Shown here one piece after another: positions 1 to 8,802 of a DNA stretch of 64,000 nucleotides. Position numbers and translations under genes: made by a program. Origin of the DNA: Paenibacillus alvei DSM 29 (lineage in GTDB: Bacteria > Bacillota > Bacilli > Paenibacillales > Paenibacillaceae); contig NZ_AMBZ01000005.1 in NCBI RefSeq assembly GCF_000293805.1, forward strand, positions 186,001-250,000, given 5' to 3'. The number at the start of each line of letters is the position of its first letter. Position 1 is the stretch's first letter. The notes below the pieces were generated by a model, which was not told where the DNA came from, ran no database searches, and worked only from the letters and a program-made list of their open reading frames with translations.

Positions 1-1
1 A

Positions 2-736
2 CAGGAGCAATGTGTCGTTACGTTAGGCGTCAAGCCAACACGTCCCGAAACTGGATATGGCTACATTCGTATCCAGCAGAACGCGGAGAGCATTGGCCAT
101 TCTGGAAGTGCAGGAGGAATAGGAAACATAGGAAGTTCAGCAGCAACGAAGTCAGCCATAATTACCCCAGTCGAAAAATTTATCGAAAAGCCCGACCTGA
201 ACATTGCGACCAATATTTTCGCAGACGGATGCCACTATTGGAACACAGGGACATTTATTTGGAGAGCTTCGACGATTATGAACCTGATTCATCTGCACCT
301 TCCTGAGCTGTACCGGGCCTTATTAGATATGAAGGACATGTTGAACGATCAAGAGAACGGTCAACAACAGCTCAGAACCGCATACAGTAGTCTCAAGAAG
401 CAATCCATTGACTATGGCGTCATCGAAAAATGTGAATCCATTTATATGATTCCTGTCCATTACGGCTGGGATGATCTCGGCAATTGGAATGCGCTGGAGC
501 GCATTCATCAATTTGACGCTCATCTCAATATTGTTCATGGTCTCCATGAAGGGATCGATACGGAACGCTGTATCATTTATGGGGCAACAGAGCAGCTGAT
601 AGCGACTGTCGGGATTGAGGATTTGGTCGTTGTCGCTACAGATGATGTGGTGCTCGTCTGCCCGAAAGAAAGGACGCAGGATATCAAAAAAATGGTGGAG
701 CATTTGAAGCTGCGTGGATATAGCACGTTTTTGTAG
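2..736 (+). CDS. manC: Mannose-1-phosphate guanylyltransferase, C-terminal part (5' end outside window)
   Basis: The reading frame is open from base 2 with no start, so the gene begins upstream of the window; about 244 codons are present. The enzyme makes GDP-mannose from mannose-1-phosphate and GTP in the cytoplasm, the donor for mannosyltransferases. Family motifs are visible: FIEKP (about 179-193), YWNTGTFIW (about 235-261) and GWDDLGNWNAL (about 464-496), all typical of the GMP-mannose pyrophosphorylase nucleotidyltransferase fold. The downstream glycosyltransferases follow at short spacing on the same strand, so it probably opens or belongs to that operon. manA (42697-43665) could supply the pathway upstream. 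A C-terminal phosphomannose isomerase domain is absent, so this is the short form. Confidence 0.85.
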   Translation, partial: QEQCVVTLGVKPTRPETGYGYIRIQQNAESIGHSGSAGGIGNIGSSAATKSAIITPVEKFIEKPDLNIATNIFADGCHYWNTGTFIWRASTIMNLIHLHLPELYRALLDMKDMLNDQENGQQQLRTAYSSLKKQSIDYGVIEKCESIYMIPVHYGWDDLGNWNALERIHQFDAHLNIVHGLHEGIDTERCIIYGATEQLIATVGIEDLVVVATDDVVLVCPKERTQDIKKMVEHLKLRGYSTFL

Positions 737-754
737 AGAGGTGGAACGGACGCA

Positions 755-1855
755 ATGTATGTTCACAATATCGGCACTATATTTGAACCGACTGGATATG
801 CGAAGGCGAATCGTCATGTCGTCCTTGAACTTATGAAGATGGGTGTGCAATTTCACTATACTCCGATTCATCCTGAAGTCGTCAGAGTTCCCATGGAGCC
901 GGACATAGAAGCTGCTTTGCAGGCGATTTCACACGCTCCACTGCCAGAGAATCATATTGTATTTACTCACTACCCCGCGATTCAATTTGTGAAGGACATT
1001 CATCGATTCACCATTGGCATGACCATGTACGAATGCAGTCGACTACCATTCATGTGGTCCAGAAGATGCAGCAGCATGGATGAAGTATGGGTGCCGTCCA
1101 GCTTCAATCGGGAAACCTTCCACCGTTCCGGAGTTCCCTTGCACAAAATTCAAGTGATGCCATACGGTATCGATTCAACCATGTTCTCTCCCGATCATCC
1201 TCCGCTCCCGATTCCCGGCAAACGAAGCTATACCTTCTTATCCGTCTGCTCCTTCGATGATCGCAAAGGCATTGACATCTTAATTACTGCCTTCCTCGAA
1301 GAATTTGCAGAGTTCGAGGATGTGTGCCTCATTATTAAAACGCGTTCCACTACGGAGGAGGAGATCGGCCGTCAGCAAGCCTATATTGATTCGATTGCCT
1401 TCAAGACGGCAGGAAAGTCCCGTTCCTCAATCATTCTTATCTCTGCCATACACAGTTGGAGTGAACCGGAATTGGCAATGCTCTACAACAGTGCCGACAG
1501 CTACGTGCTCCCTACTCGGGGGGAAGGGTGGAGCTTAACCGTCATGGAGGCAATGGCTTCAGGCCTTCCTGTCATTACAACACGCTGGTCGGCTCATCTT
1601 GATTTCGTCAATGATGCCAACGGATATCTTATCTCCGTCCAAAAGTTCGCGCCGGCTCACCCTGGGAATTCCCGCATGCTGTGGGCAGTTCCTGACCTCA
1701 TGCACTTAAGGCAACTAATGAGGCATGTGTATGTGAATCGGGAAGAAGCCGCCGCCAAGGCCGCTCTTGGACGACATACGGTAAAGGAGCAATTCACATG
1801 GCAAGCAAGCGCAGCCCGTATGCTGCATCGTCTACAGGAAATATCTTCGCGTTAA
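755..1855 (+). CDS. Family 4-type glycosyltransferase
   Basis: Predicted 366-residue cytoplasmic retaining glycosyltransferase of the GT-B fold. The nucleotide-sugar-binding signature EGWSLTVMEAMASGLPVITT sits at about residues 257-276 and the inter-domain segment has MPYGID at about 140. The start is ATG at 755 with AGAGGTGG about 10 bases upstream, 18 bases after the manC stop. It is clearly paralogous to the C-terminal half of the 5094-7136 protein: both share EVWVPSSFN.ETF..SGV, PTRGEGW and an RHVY segment near the end. The acceptor is unknown; GDP-mannose is a reasonable donor from the neighbouring gene, but this is inference. Confidence 0.85.
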   Translation: MYVHNIGTIFEPTGYAKANRHVVLELMKMGVQFHYTPIHPEVVRVPMEPDIEAALQAISHAPLPENHIVFTHYPAIQFVKDIHRFTIGMTMYECSRLPFMWSRRCSSMDEVWVPSSFNRETFHRSGVPLHKIQVMPYGIDSTMFSPDHPPLPIPGKRSYTFLSVCSFDDRKGIDILITAFLEEFAEFEDVCLIIKTRSTTEEEIGRQQAYIDSIAFKTAGKSRSSIILISAIHSWSEPELAMLYNSADSYVLPTRGEGWSLTVMEAMASGLPVITTRWSAHLDFVNDANGYLISVQKFAPAHPGNSRMLWAVPDLMHLRQLMRHVYVNREEAAAKAALGRHTVKEQFTWQASAARMLHRLQEISSR

Positions 1856-1874
1856 AAAGGGAGATGGCAACCTT

Positions 1875-2633
1875 ATGATTAGTGTCATTGTTCCTACAAT
1901 CCATCACACCGATCTCGTTAAGCATTGCGTGCACAGCTTCATCCATACCGTGCACGACTTACCCTATGAAATTATCGTTGTCGATGATGGAAGCTCTGGC
2001 TCTATACAGGAGGAGTTGGCAAGATGGGCAGCTCCTCTTCAAGTCCAATTCATTGCCAAGCCGAACAATAACGGCTTCAGTCATAGCGTCAATTTGGGCA
2101 TTCGGCACGCCAAGGGACAGTACATCTTGCTCGTCAATAATGACGTATTTTTTCATGAACCCGGATGGCTCCACCATCTGATCGCTACCATGAATAGTGA
2201 TCCCGCAATCGGCATCGTCGGTGCGAGACTTCTCTACCCAGATAGAACGATACAGCATGGCGGTGTTATCCCGACAGCAAAGGGGCATTTCGATCACCGC
2301 TACCGCCGGCAGCCCGCCGACTACGAGCCTGCCTTGGCCGTGGAGGATATGAATGCTGTAACCGGTGCTTTAATGCTCATACGCAGACAGCTCCTCGACC
2401 AGGTTGGCCTATTATCCGAGGACTTTTTCATTGCTTTTGAGGATGTTGACCTCTGTTATCGCGCCAAGATGCATGGCTACCGTGTTGTATATTGTGGAAC
2501 TGCCTGTGCGCTCCATGCCGAAGGGTATACTCGAGGCACGACGAAAGCAAACAAAAATCCCTATTGGAGACAAAAAGAAATGGAAGCAAGAAAAAAATTC
2601 TGGATGAAATGGGGAGGGAAAATCATCCGATGA
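1875..2633 (+). CDS. Family 2 glycosyltransferase
   Basis: Predicted 252-residue inverting glycosyltransferase of the GT-A fold, cytoplasmic, without membrane segments. Seen: N-terminal MISVIVPT strand, VVDDGSSG (about residue 36), NNDVFF as the metal-binding DxD equivalent (about 88) and EDVDLCYRAKMHG with the catalytic-base region (about 189). This rhamnosyl/galactosyl-type GT2 pattern is common in cell-wall and capsule loci. Start is ATG with GGGAGA about 11 bases upstream. Its stop overlaps the start of the next gene (ATGA at 2630-2633), so the two are probably translationally coupled. Substrate not identifiable from sequence. Confidence 0.85.
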   Translation: MISVIVPTIHHTDLVKHCVHSFIHTVHDLPYEIIVVDDGSSGSIQEELARWAAPLQVQFIAKPNNNGFSHSVNLGIRHAKGQYILLVNNDVFFHEPGWLHHLIATMNSDPAIGIVGARLLYPDRTIQHGGVIPTAKGHFDHRYRRQPADYEPALAVEDMNAVTGALMLIRRQLLDQVGLLSEDFFIAFEDVDLCYRAKMHGYRVVYCGTACALHAEGYTRGTTKANKNPYWRQKEMEARKKFWMKWGGKIIR

Positions 2634-3670
2634 CAGCTCCTCTCGAAGTCGTATACGTGCTTGAATTGACCGGCTTGTCCGGCGGCATCCGCAACGTATT
2701 CGAGCAAGTCAATCGACTGCATGATATGGGTGTCAAAGTACATTTATTTGCGCTGGATAAGCAGCCAAACTGGTTCCCGCTTAAAGTGCCTGTTCGCCGC
2801 TTCGCCAATTATACGTCCATGATGCGCTACTTGAAGCAAATGAACTGCATTAAGGTCGCAACATGGTGGAAAACACTCTCCGCCGTATGGCACAGCTGTG
2901 ACCGCAATCGTGGCGGAAGCGGCGTGCCGCTGTACCTTGTGCAGGATATTGAAGAAAGCTATTACCCAAACTGGAATGATATGCAAGAGCGAGTTCGGAA
3001 TACGTACCGCGTTCCCGTGCATATGATGACCATAGCGGATTGGACGACAAAGCAACTGCTAGAGCGATTCCAGCAGCACGCAAGCAATATTTCCATTGCG
3101 GTAGACTTCGATCTGTATAAGCCGAACCGCACCCATGATTATGATCCTTTCCGGATTCTTGCCTGCAGCCGCCGGAGCCAGCATTTGAAAGGCTTTGATA
3201 TTACGGTTCAAGCTGCGAAAGATGTATGCTCCAGGCTTCCGCAAGCATCGATGATCACCTTTGGCGTAGAACCGCCTCATCTGCAAGGGATCTCTCATTT
3301 ACATTTCTCTCATCCTGATGACCATCATGTTGCCTATTTATACGCCAACTGTGGAGTATTCGTCCAAACCTCCTATCACGAGGGCTTCGGGCTTCCTATA
3401 TTAGAGGCAATGGCCTGCGGAGCTCCGGTGGTAACTACCAAGGCAGAAGGAAACGAGGAATTCTGTCACAATGAGTGGAATTGTATTCTGGTGGAAAAAG
3501 GGGATGTTGCCGGCGTTTCGCAAGGTATCCTGCGCATACTGACCGATCCTCAATTCGCCGCCTACATCACGGCCAATGCCATGGCGACGGCACAGCACTA
3601 CAATTGGCCGCGCATCATGAATAATTTGACGAATGTGTTTCACGCTGTGGCGCCGCAATTGCAACGGTAA
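2630..3670 (+). CDS. Family 4-type glycosyltransferase
   Basis: Predicted 346-residue GT-B glycosyltransferase. N-terminal Gly-rich segment LTGLSGGIRNVFEQ is the usual donor-side loop, and EGFGLPILEAMACGAPVVTT at about residues 251-270 is the nucleotide-binding signature. I chose the ATG at 2630, which overlaps the upstream TGA and has GGGGAGGGA just before it; the frame is also open further upstream inside the previous gene, but that part reads as an out-of-frame copy of its neighbour. It is the last gene of the plus-strand transferase run and is followed directly by a strong hairpin terminator. Confidence 0.85.
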   Translation: MTAPLEVVYVLELTGLSGGIRNVFEQVNRLHDMGVKVHLFALDKQPNWFPLKVPVRRFANYTSMMRYLKQMNCIKVATWWKTLSAVWHSCDRNRGGSGVPLYLVQDIEESYYPNWNDMQERVRNTYRVPVHMMTIADWTTKQLLERFQQHASNISIAVDFDLYKPNRTHDYDPFRILACSRRSQHLKGFDITVQAAKDVCSRLPQASMITFGVEPPHLQGISHLHFSHPDDHHVAYLYANCGVFVQTSYHEGFGLPILEAMACGAPVVTTKAEGNEEFCHNEWNCILVEKGDVAGVSQGILRILTDPQFAAYITANAMATAQHYNWPRIMNNLTNVFHAVAPQLQR

Positions 3671-3677
3671 ATGTTCC

Positions 3678-3724
3678 ATGAAATAGGCCCCACCCGATTG
3701 TTATCGGAGTGGGGCCTATTTCAT
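3678..3724. terminator. Bidirectional hairpin terminator
   Basis: A perfect 16-base inverted repeat (3678-3693 with 3709-3724), with further pairing CCGAT/ATCGG in the loop, lies 7 bases after the plus-strand transferase stop and just before the end of the convergent minus-strand gene. The arms begin and end with A/T-rich ends (ATGAAATAGG / CCTATTTCAT), so it can serve both directions. Confidence 0.85.
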
Positions 3725-3741
3725 GTCCAGCGGCACGAATC

Positions 3742-4386
3742 TTATTTAGCAGCCTCATATCGGATATGGGCAAATACTTCATTCCATACTCTATCGCACT
3801 CTTCATCCCAGCCAATAGGGAGCATTAGCCCACATGTATTGGCGAGCGGCCAGTTCAGATCTACTACTCGATACTCGCTGCCGGGATTCACAACCAGCAA
3901 GCTGAATTGGTGCTTTACGAGCGAAGCCAGAGCAGCCTCCAGCTCCGCGGCTTCCTCATAGGAGGCGTTCATACGGAGGAAGAAGAGGCGCTTGCTGTGC
4001 TCCGCCTTCGTTAGGAAGCGATGAATTCTTCGCTGCAAGGTCTCCATGAATGTCGGATATTTTAAGGCAATTCCCCTCCGCCGAGCCGAATGCAAAAAAT
4101 CATGTACAGACTGGACATGATACACCCGATCTCTCACACAATAGTTATGGTAAAACACGATGCTTTCCACGACAAAGTGATCGGGATGCATGAACTTGGC
4201 AAATCGATTGCGAAGCAGCATACTTACCCCTGGCGTCGAATTGGAATACATCCAATCGATCACACCGCTATATGGCCGCAAGCCATAACGTTCTAAACGC
4301 TGTGCGGGGTAGCAATTAGAACCTAGGCTGTATACGGCGTCGTATACCCCATTGACGTCAGACAGCAGCACGACAATCTCCTCCAC
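3742..4386 (-). CDS. DUF1796 family protein (putative papain-like cysteine peptidase fold)
   Basis: About 214 residues. YSLGSNCYPAQRLERYGLR near the N-terminus and the following DWMYS segment match the DUF1796 family, described only as putative papain-like cysteine peptidases; the SNC cysteine is the obvious nucleophile candidate. Members often lie beside glycosyltransferases, as here. The frame opens at a GTG (4386) that overlaps the upstream TAG by one base, but GGAGGAG at codons 1-3 sits 6 bases before another GTG at 4371, which may be the true start (209 residues). Function unproven; role in surface glycan assembly is inference from context. Confidence 0.7.
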   Translation of the reverse strand: MEEIVVLLSDVNGVYDAVYSLGSNCYPAQRLERYGLRPYSGVIDWMYSNSTPGVSMLLRNRFAKFMHPDHFVVESIVFYHNYCVRDRVYHVQSVHDFLHSARRRGIALKYPTFMETLQRRIHRFLTKAEHSKRLFFLRMNASYEEAAELEAALASLVKHQFSLLVVNPGSEYRVVDLNWPLANTCGLMLPIGWDEECDRVWNEVFAHIRYEAAK

Positions 4387-5036
4387 TACGTAAGATTGAA
4401 TGGTGTCATATATGTTTCCTCAGCCATCTTGCCGCCCCACTTCAGCTCATAATACCGTTCATACAAGGGCCAGGTGGTATCAATAATAAAGTTATAACGA
4501 GCATCTGACTTTCTTGTTGAGCTTACATGATGATCGACCGCCAACCCTGTAAACACTTCATCATAACCAGCAAGTCTTAACCTGCGATGATAGTCTATAT
4601 CGGCAAAATAACTGCTGAACACAGTATCCCATGATCCTGCAGCTCTTACCGCCTCCATATTGTAAGCAGCGAGTGCATCAAAGTTCGTTAAGGCAAGCCC
4701 CCACTTTCGTCCACTATTCTTCAACTCCTCAAGCACAGCCAAAAATGCTTCCGGCGTACCCGGATGCGCCTCTGCATCATTATGCATATAGAACACCGCA
4801 TCGGCTTCCTGATCGGCAGCCACCTTCTGGAACCAATTCATCGATTGGGTAAATGTCAGCGGTACAGGAGGCTCATACACGGTAACACGCCGCGACAATT
4901 CACTGTCATATCTCAGCTCGCGCGTTGGAGAGTTATCCAATACGTAAGTATGTTTTCTATACAGCTCAATACTGTCTATTGCCCGGTACAGCAAATCCTT
5001 GCGGTTCACGTACGGGATTCCCACAACGTAACGCAT
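4386..5036 (-). CDS. Family 2-like glycosyltransferase
   Basis: About 216 residues; short for a GT2 and lacking membrane segments. Seen: N-terminal RYVVGIPYVNRKDLLYRAIDS strand-loop resembling the GT2 donor-binding start, FYMHNDAEAHPG at about residue 85 as the DxD-like metal site, and FADIDYHRRLRLAGYDE near residue 145 as the acceptor-side motif. The ATG at 5036 has AAGGAG 9 bases upstream; a GTG at 5042 is too near that site. It lies 57 bases after the large transferase gene and overlaps the DUF1796 gene, so all three form one minus-strand operon. Confidence 0.75.
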   Translation of the reverse strand: MRYVVGIPYVNRKDLLYRAIDSIELYRKHTYVLDNSPTRELRYDSELSRRVTVYEPPVPLTFTQSMNWFQKVAADQEADAVFYMHNDAEAHPGTPEAFLAVLEELKNSGRKWGLALTNFDALAAYNMEAVRAAGSWDTVFSSYFADIDYHRRLRLAGYDEVFTGLAVDHHVSSTRKSDARYNFIIDTTWPLYERYYELKWGGKMAEETYMTPFNLT

Positions 5037-5093
5037 AGCCACTCACTCCTTTTTTCTTTTCCTTACACCGTTATAAATGCCGAACCCGTTCCG

Positions 5094-7136
5094 CTATTTT
5101 TTCGCGGAATTTTCCCACGTCCAGTGTGACAGCACCAGTTGCGAGATGTACAGGCTTCGCTCCTTCACTATCTCTTGATTTTCATATACATGGCGCATCA
5201 CATGAGCCAGATGCTCATAATCCGGCTCTGCCCACTGAAAACCTTTATAATACGGACATTTTGCTACAGCCGGAACCAGTCTCTTCACTTGAATGGGGTA
5301 CCCGGTATGAATGTTCAAAAAGTCTCGCTGTGCGCTCCAATCTGTCGCGATAACCGGAATGCCGCAAGCCATCGACTCCAAAATCGGCATGCCCCAGCCC
5401 TCTCCCCTTGTAGGCAACACAAAGCAGTCTGCCGAACGATACAAGCTTCCGAGCAAATAGGACGGAATGGTTTGATTCTCGATAATAATGATCTTGGATT
5501 CTGCATGCTTCAAATTCAGCTTCCGAATTTCCGCACGCACATTCACTTCTGGATCTTTGTTCGTTATTTTGCAGACGAGCACCACATCATCGAAGGCGAA
5601 CTCATTTGCGAATGTTCGCAGCATTTCCTCAGGGGCCTTACGTTCTCCCCATTCGAATACACTCAAAAACGTAAATTTTTCTGAGAAGCGGAAGGAACGG
5701 ATGTTTGGGTTGAAAAAATTCGGATCAATCCCTAATGGGATGACATGAATCGGGACATGAACCCCGCTGTTGCGGAAGGTTTCCACATTGAAACTGGACG
5801 GAACCCACACTTCGTTCATTCGATTGCACTGACGCACCCATTCTTCAGGCAAGCCGTCCACTTCCAGCATCGTATAACCGATTTTGTATCTGCCCTCATT
5901 TTTGAAAAACACGTCGCCTTGTCCGTATACTACCTCAGGGGCCGATGCATCTCGATTGCGCATGCTGAATATATTTACGCGATAATCATCGCTCATATTA
6001 GGCTCCTTCGTATGGAAGGGTGTTCCGGGGCCATACACATAACGATAATGCATTTTAATATGCTGCTCGTCGAGGGCGATCATAAGGTTGCGGGAGGAAT
6101 TCGCATATCCGCTAGGCAGATTGACGATGGAATGCCAGTTCAAGTGAGCTTGATATTGCCCTGCAAGATGATGGCCCCATTTATTGCGGAATATAGCTTG
6201 TGACTGCAAGAACAACTGATTAAAGTCTACATTATTCACCTTCGTAGAAGTATTTTGCGCATGAATCAACGTTACCCGACCATCGTAGATAACTCGAAAT
6301 CCTGCGGCCAGCGTTCGCAAACAATAATCTGTGTCTTCAAAATACGCAAAATAATCAGTATCCAATGAACCGATGACATTAATGAGTTCGCGCTTCACAT
6401 AAGCACATGCAAATACAACCCCTTGTACATCGCGTACACCTTCATATTGACGTATATCTGTCTGCATTCCACCGATTTGCTGCCCCCAGCACGTTTCCTC
6501 AAAAATGTACGTCCCCGCATGCTGCACCTTCCCGTCTTCGCCGCGCAATCTGCAGCCCACTACTCCGATATCTGGGGAGGAGAAAGCCGTCTCCTGCAGC
6601 CGCTCCAACCAATCCGCCTGCGAAATTAGAATATCGTTATTCAATAGCAAAATATCGCTTTCCAGATCACAGTGAGCAATCGCAAAATTATTGCCGGCCG
6701 TAAAGCCAATATTTTGGGGGCTCTCAATTAACGTAACCCAGTTCAAACCACGGAGATAAGCTACGGTTCCATCCGTACTCCCGTTATCCAGCACCACAAT
6801 ATTAACCAGTTCATGGGAAGCCATGGGAGCGAGTGAAGCAAGACATTGCTTCGTATGCTCCAATCCGTTCCACGTCAGGATGACAATGGACACTTTGCGC
6901 CGAAGCGAAGGTGCAGGTGTACAATTTTCAATCGACTTGGCGGGAGGGTATTCCAAAATTTCAAATCTTCCGAAATCAACAGGTCCATTATGTCTTGGCG
7001 CTTGGGGGGCACGTAGCAGCATTTGGCATTCAGGCGACATAAGAACACCTACAATAATCGAGAAACGAGGCTTTCCCTGTCTTAATAGGATGGAATAGTG
7101 CCAAAATGCACCCTCTTCTACTTCTCTGCAAAGCAT
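5094..7136 (-). CDS. Two-domain glycosyltransferase (GT2 followed by GT4), with half of a DUF4214 repeat at its N-terminus
   Basis: 680 residues from the first ATG. Residues about 80-330 are a GT2 domain (SIVILTWNGLEHTKQCL, DNGSTDGT, LLNNDILIS, FEDTDYCLRTLAAGFRV); residues about 390-680 are a GT4 domain (NEVWVPSSFNVETFRNSGV near 440, PTRGEGWGMPILESMACGIP near 577) paralogous to the 755-1855 protein. Such fusions add two sugars in sequence. The ATG at 7136 has no clear ribosome site and sits inside a DUF4214-like repeat; the frame runs on upstream (FHRIYTLL, then LYREMLCREVEEGAF) to a run of seven G. One extra G there would join it in frame to the 7178-7444 piece, so the real gene is probably 5094-7444 with a frame break or switch at 7217-7223. 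Confidence 0.8.
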   Translation of the reverse strand: MLCREVEEGAFWHYSILLRQGKPRFSIIVGVLMSPECQMLLRAPQAPRHNGPVDFGRFEILEYPPAKSIENCTPAPSLRRKVSIVILTWNGLEHTKQCLASLAPMASHELVNIVVLDNGSTDGTVAYLRGLNWVTLIESPQNIGFTAGNNFAIAHCDLESDILLLNNDILISQADWLERLQETAFSSPDIGVVGCRLRGEDGKVQHAGTYIFEETCWGQQIGGMQTDIRQYEGVRDVQGVVFACAYVKRELINVIGSLDTDYFAYFEDTDYCLRTLAAGFRVIYDGRVTLIHAQNTSTKVNNVDFNQLFLQSQAIFRNKWGHHLAGQYQAHLNWHSIVNLPSGYANSSRNLMIALDEQHIKMHYRYVYGPGTPFHTKEPNMSDDYRVNIFSMRNRDASAPEVVYGQGDVFFKNEGRYKIGYTMLEVDGLPEEWVRQCNRMNEVWVPSSFNVETFRNSGVHVPIHVIPLGIDPNFFNPNIRSFRFSEKFTFLSVFEWGERKAPEEMLRTFANEFAFDDVVLVCKITNKDPEVNVRAEIRKLNLKHAESKIIIIENQTIPSYLLGSLYRSADCFVLPTRGEGWGMPILESMACGIPVIATDWSAQRDFLNIHTGYPIQVKRLVPAVAKCPYYKGFQWAEPDYEHLAHVMRHVYENQEIVKERSLYISQLVLSHWTWENSAKK

Positions 7137-7177
7137 TTCTCGATATAGCTCATGTGGAAATTCATTCGGATCGATCG

Positions 7178-7444
7178 TTAATAAGGTATAAATGCGATGA
7201 AAGATACGTAAAGGTGCCCCCCCATATCGATCCTACCTTCGCGGGTCAAAGCCTGCTTCAACTCTTTGCTCTTCATGAACTGAATCATGATCGTGAGCTT
7301 CGTATGCCCTGCGCGCAGCAGTCCAACAAAATGGCTCAGACCAGACAAATCCGGCTCTCTGTTCAACACCTGCCTATATAGTTCCGACACGAATGCTTCC
7401 TCTTCCAAGCGGAACATCTGGTGTAACGTCTGGATGATATTCAA
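7178..7444 (-). CDS. DUF4214-domain N-terminal piece of the GT2-GT4 protein (frame broken at a G7 run)
   Basis: About 88 residues. FVSELYRQVLNREPDLSGLSHF is the start of a DUF4214 repeat (DUF4214 is found in bacterial surface and glycan proteins). I chose TTG at 7444 because GGAGGG lies 7 bases before it; upstream ATGs lack a site. After codons for a run of seven G the frame ends at a stop 15 codons later, while the +1 frame continues with a second copy of the same repeat (LYREMLCREVEEGAFWHYSI) and then the glycosyltransferase. So this is the first part of a longer gene, not a separate small protein, unless the G run switches length. Confidence 0.65.
   Translation of the reverse strand: MNIIQTLHQMFRLEEEAFVSELYRQVLNREPDLSGLSHFVGLLRAGHTKLTIMIQFMKSKELKQALTREGRIDMGGHLYVSFIAFIPY
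7217..7223 (-). repeat. G7 homopolymer at the frame junction
   Basis: Seven C on the plus strand (G on the coding strand) sit exactly where the DUF4214 frame and the glycosyltransferase frame cross. Eight G (or five) would join the two frames into one protein of about 784 residues; seven leaves them apart. G tracts of this length are typical slippage sites. Confidence 0.8.
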
Positions 7445-7640
7445 ACTCGATCCCTCCATACACATTACGGATGATACGGTCATTTACATTAGTGTATTAG
7501 CACAGGTTCCAATTTGACTGTGTATTTGACCGAAAAGGGCGCTAAATAACAAATAGATAGGAGCCTATTCAACATCTCCATCATTCCTGAATACAGTGAG
7601 ACTAGATTTAGGTGATGGTATATGAATAAGGAGTGAAGAA

Positions 7641-8210
7641 ATGAGACAAATCGTTAAAAATTTAGTGAAAATATGTTCGGACATTCTCCCCTATGAAGTG
7701 CCAGTATATGAATTTGGAGCGTATCAAGTGCAAGGTCAGGAAGGATTCGCTGATTTGCGTCCCTTCTTCCCCGGGAAACCTTATGTCGGATGTGATATGC
7801 GTCCTGGTGTAGGTGTAGATATGATCTTGGATCTCCATCATATTGATCTTCCTGCGGAAACAGCCGGACTTGTTATCTCCTTGGATACGCTTGAGCACGT
7901 GGAGGATCCCCGACTTGCGATGCAAGAAGTGCATCGCATCTTAAAGCCAAACGGTATTGCTATCATTACTTCCGTTATGAATTTCCCAATCCATGACTAC
8001 CCGGCAGATTATTGGCGCTTTACGCCGCAAGCATTCGCCAGCATTTTGAAACCATTTGATACGGTTATCACTGATTATGCTGGGGAGGAATTGTTTCCGC
8101 ATACTGTCATCGGGATCGGTATTAAGGGCAATGCTGTACCGGACGAAACGATTACCACACTCCAGCATTACTTAAATATGTGGAGAGCAGCAAGCTATCA
8201 CCAGCATTAA
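7641..8210 (+). CDS. SAM-dependent methyltransferase (type 11-like)
   Basis: 189 residues, class I methyltransferase fold. VYEFGAYQV (about residue 22) stands in place of the usual E/DxGxGxG loop, VGCDMRPGVGVDMILDL is the acidic-loop strand, SLDTLEHVEDPRLAMQEVHR (about 81-100) is the typical motif after strand 4, and LKPNGIAIIT follows. ATG at 7641 has AAGGAG 8 bases upstream. It starts a plus-strand group divergent from the glycosyltransferase operon, followed by an acetyltransferase and another methyltransferase; a sugar-modifying role is likely by context, but the substrate is unknown. Confidence 0.75.
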   Translation: MRQIVKNLVKICSDILPYEVPVYEFGAYQVQGQEGFADLRPFFPGKPYVGCDMRPGVGVDMILDLHHIDLPAETAGLVISLDTLEHVEDPRLAMQEVHRILKPNGIAIITSVMNFPIHDYPADYWRFTPQAFASILKPFDTVITDYAGEELFPHTVIGIGIKGNAVPDETITTLQHYLNMWRAASYHQH

Positions 8211-8235
8211 CATCTCAGGGGAGGGGGGAGATCGA

Positions 8236-8784
8236 ATGAGTATCTTCTTGAACCATAACCCAGCTTTTCAACAATACCAAATCGGTGATTGGACCTACGG
8301 TATTCCTCACATCTTTACATGGGGAGAGAAAGCTTCCTTGACGATCGGAAAGTTCTGTTCTTTAGCTTTAAATACGACAATAATGTTGGGCGGCGAACAT
8401 AACGTGGACTGGGTTACCACTTACCCCTTCAACCCACTATTCCCTAGTGCAGCAGCTTTCCTAGGACATCCCAAAACAAAGGGAGATGTTACGATTGGCC
8501 ACGATGTATGGATTGGCTTCGACTCGTTGATTCTTTCTGGAGTATCGATTGGCAACGGCGCAGTCATAGCAGCAAGGAGCATCGTTACTAAGGACATTCC
8601 TGCTTATGCGATTGCCGGCGGCAACCCAGCTCGTGTGATTCGTTATCGCTTCCCCCCTTCCATCATTGACGATTTGCAGCGTATCGCATGGTGGGATTGG
8701 CCACTGGAGAAAATCACAGCCGCATGGCCCCTCCTTCTCTCCAGTAGAATCGAAGAATTCATTCTCACGTACAAAACGTGGTGA
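8236..8784 (+). CDS. CatB-related hexapeptide-repeat O-acetyltransferase
   Basis: 182 residues of the xenobiotic/CatB acyltransferase type: a left-handed beta-helix seen as IGKFCSLALNTTIMLGGEHNVDWVTTYPF (the GGEHN/His region being the catalytic neighbourhood), VTIGHDVWIGFDSLILSGV, then IGNGAVIAARSIVTKDIPAYAIAGGNPARVI. The family transfers acetyl from acetyl-CoA to hydroxyl groups of sugars or drugs; beside glycosyltransferases a sugar is the likely acceptor. ATG has GGGGGGAG just upstream; 25 bases separate it from the methyltransferase before it, indicating an operon. Confidence 0.85.
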   Translation: MSIFLNHNPAFQQYQIGDWTYGIPHIFTWGEKASLTIGKFCSLALNTTIMLGGEHNVDWVTTYPFNPLFPSAAAFLGHPKTKGDVTIGHDVWIGFDSLILSGVSIGNGAVIAARSIVTKDIPAYAIAGGNPARVIRYRFPPSIIDDLQRIAWWDWPLEKITAAWPLLLSSRIEEFILTYKTW

Positions 8785-8802
8785 TCATGGGAGGCAACTG
8801 AA

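Noticed and set aside
10-306. 98-codon frame at the left edge
   Set aside because: Wrong frame of the guanylyltransferase gene; the correct frame is open from base 2 and carries FIEKP and WNTG motifs.
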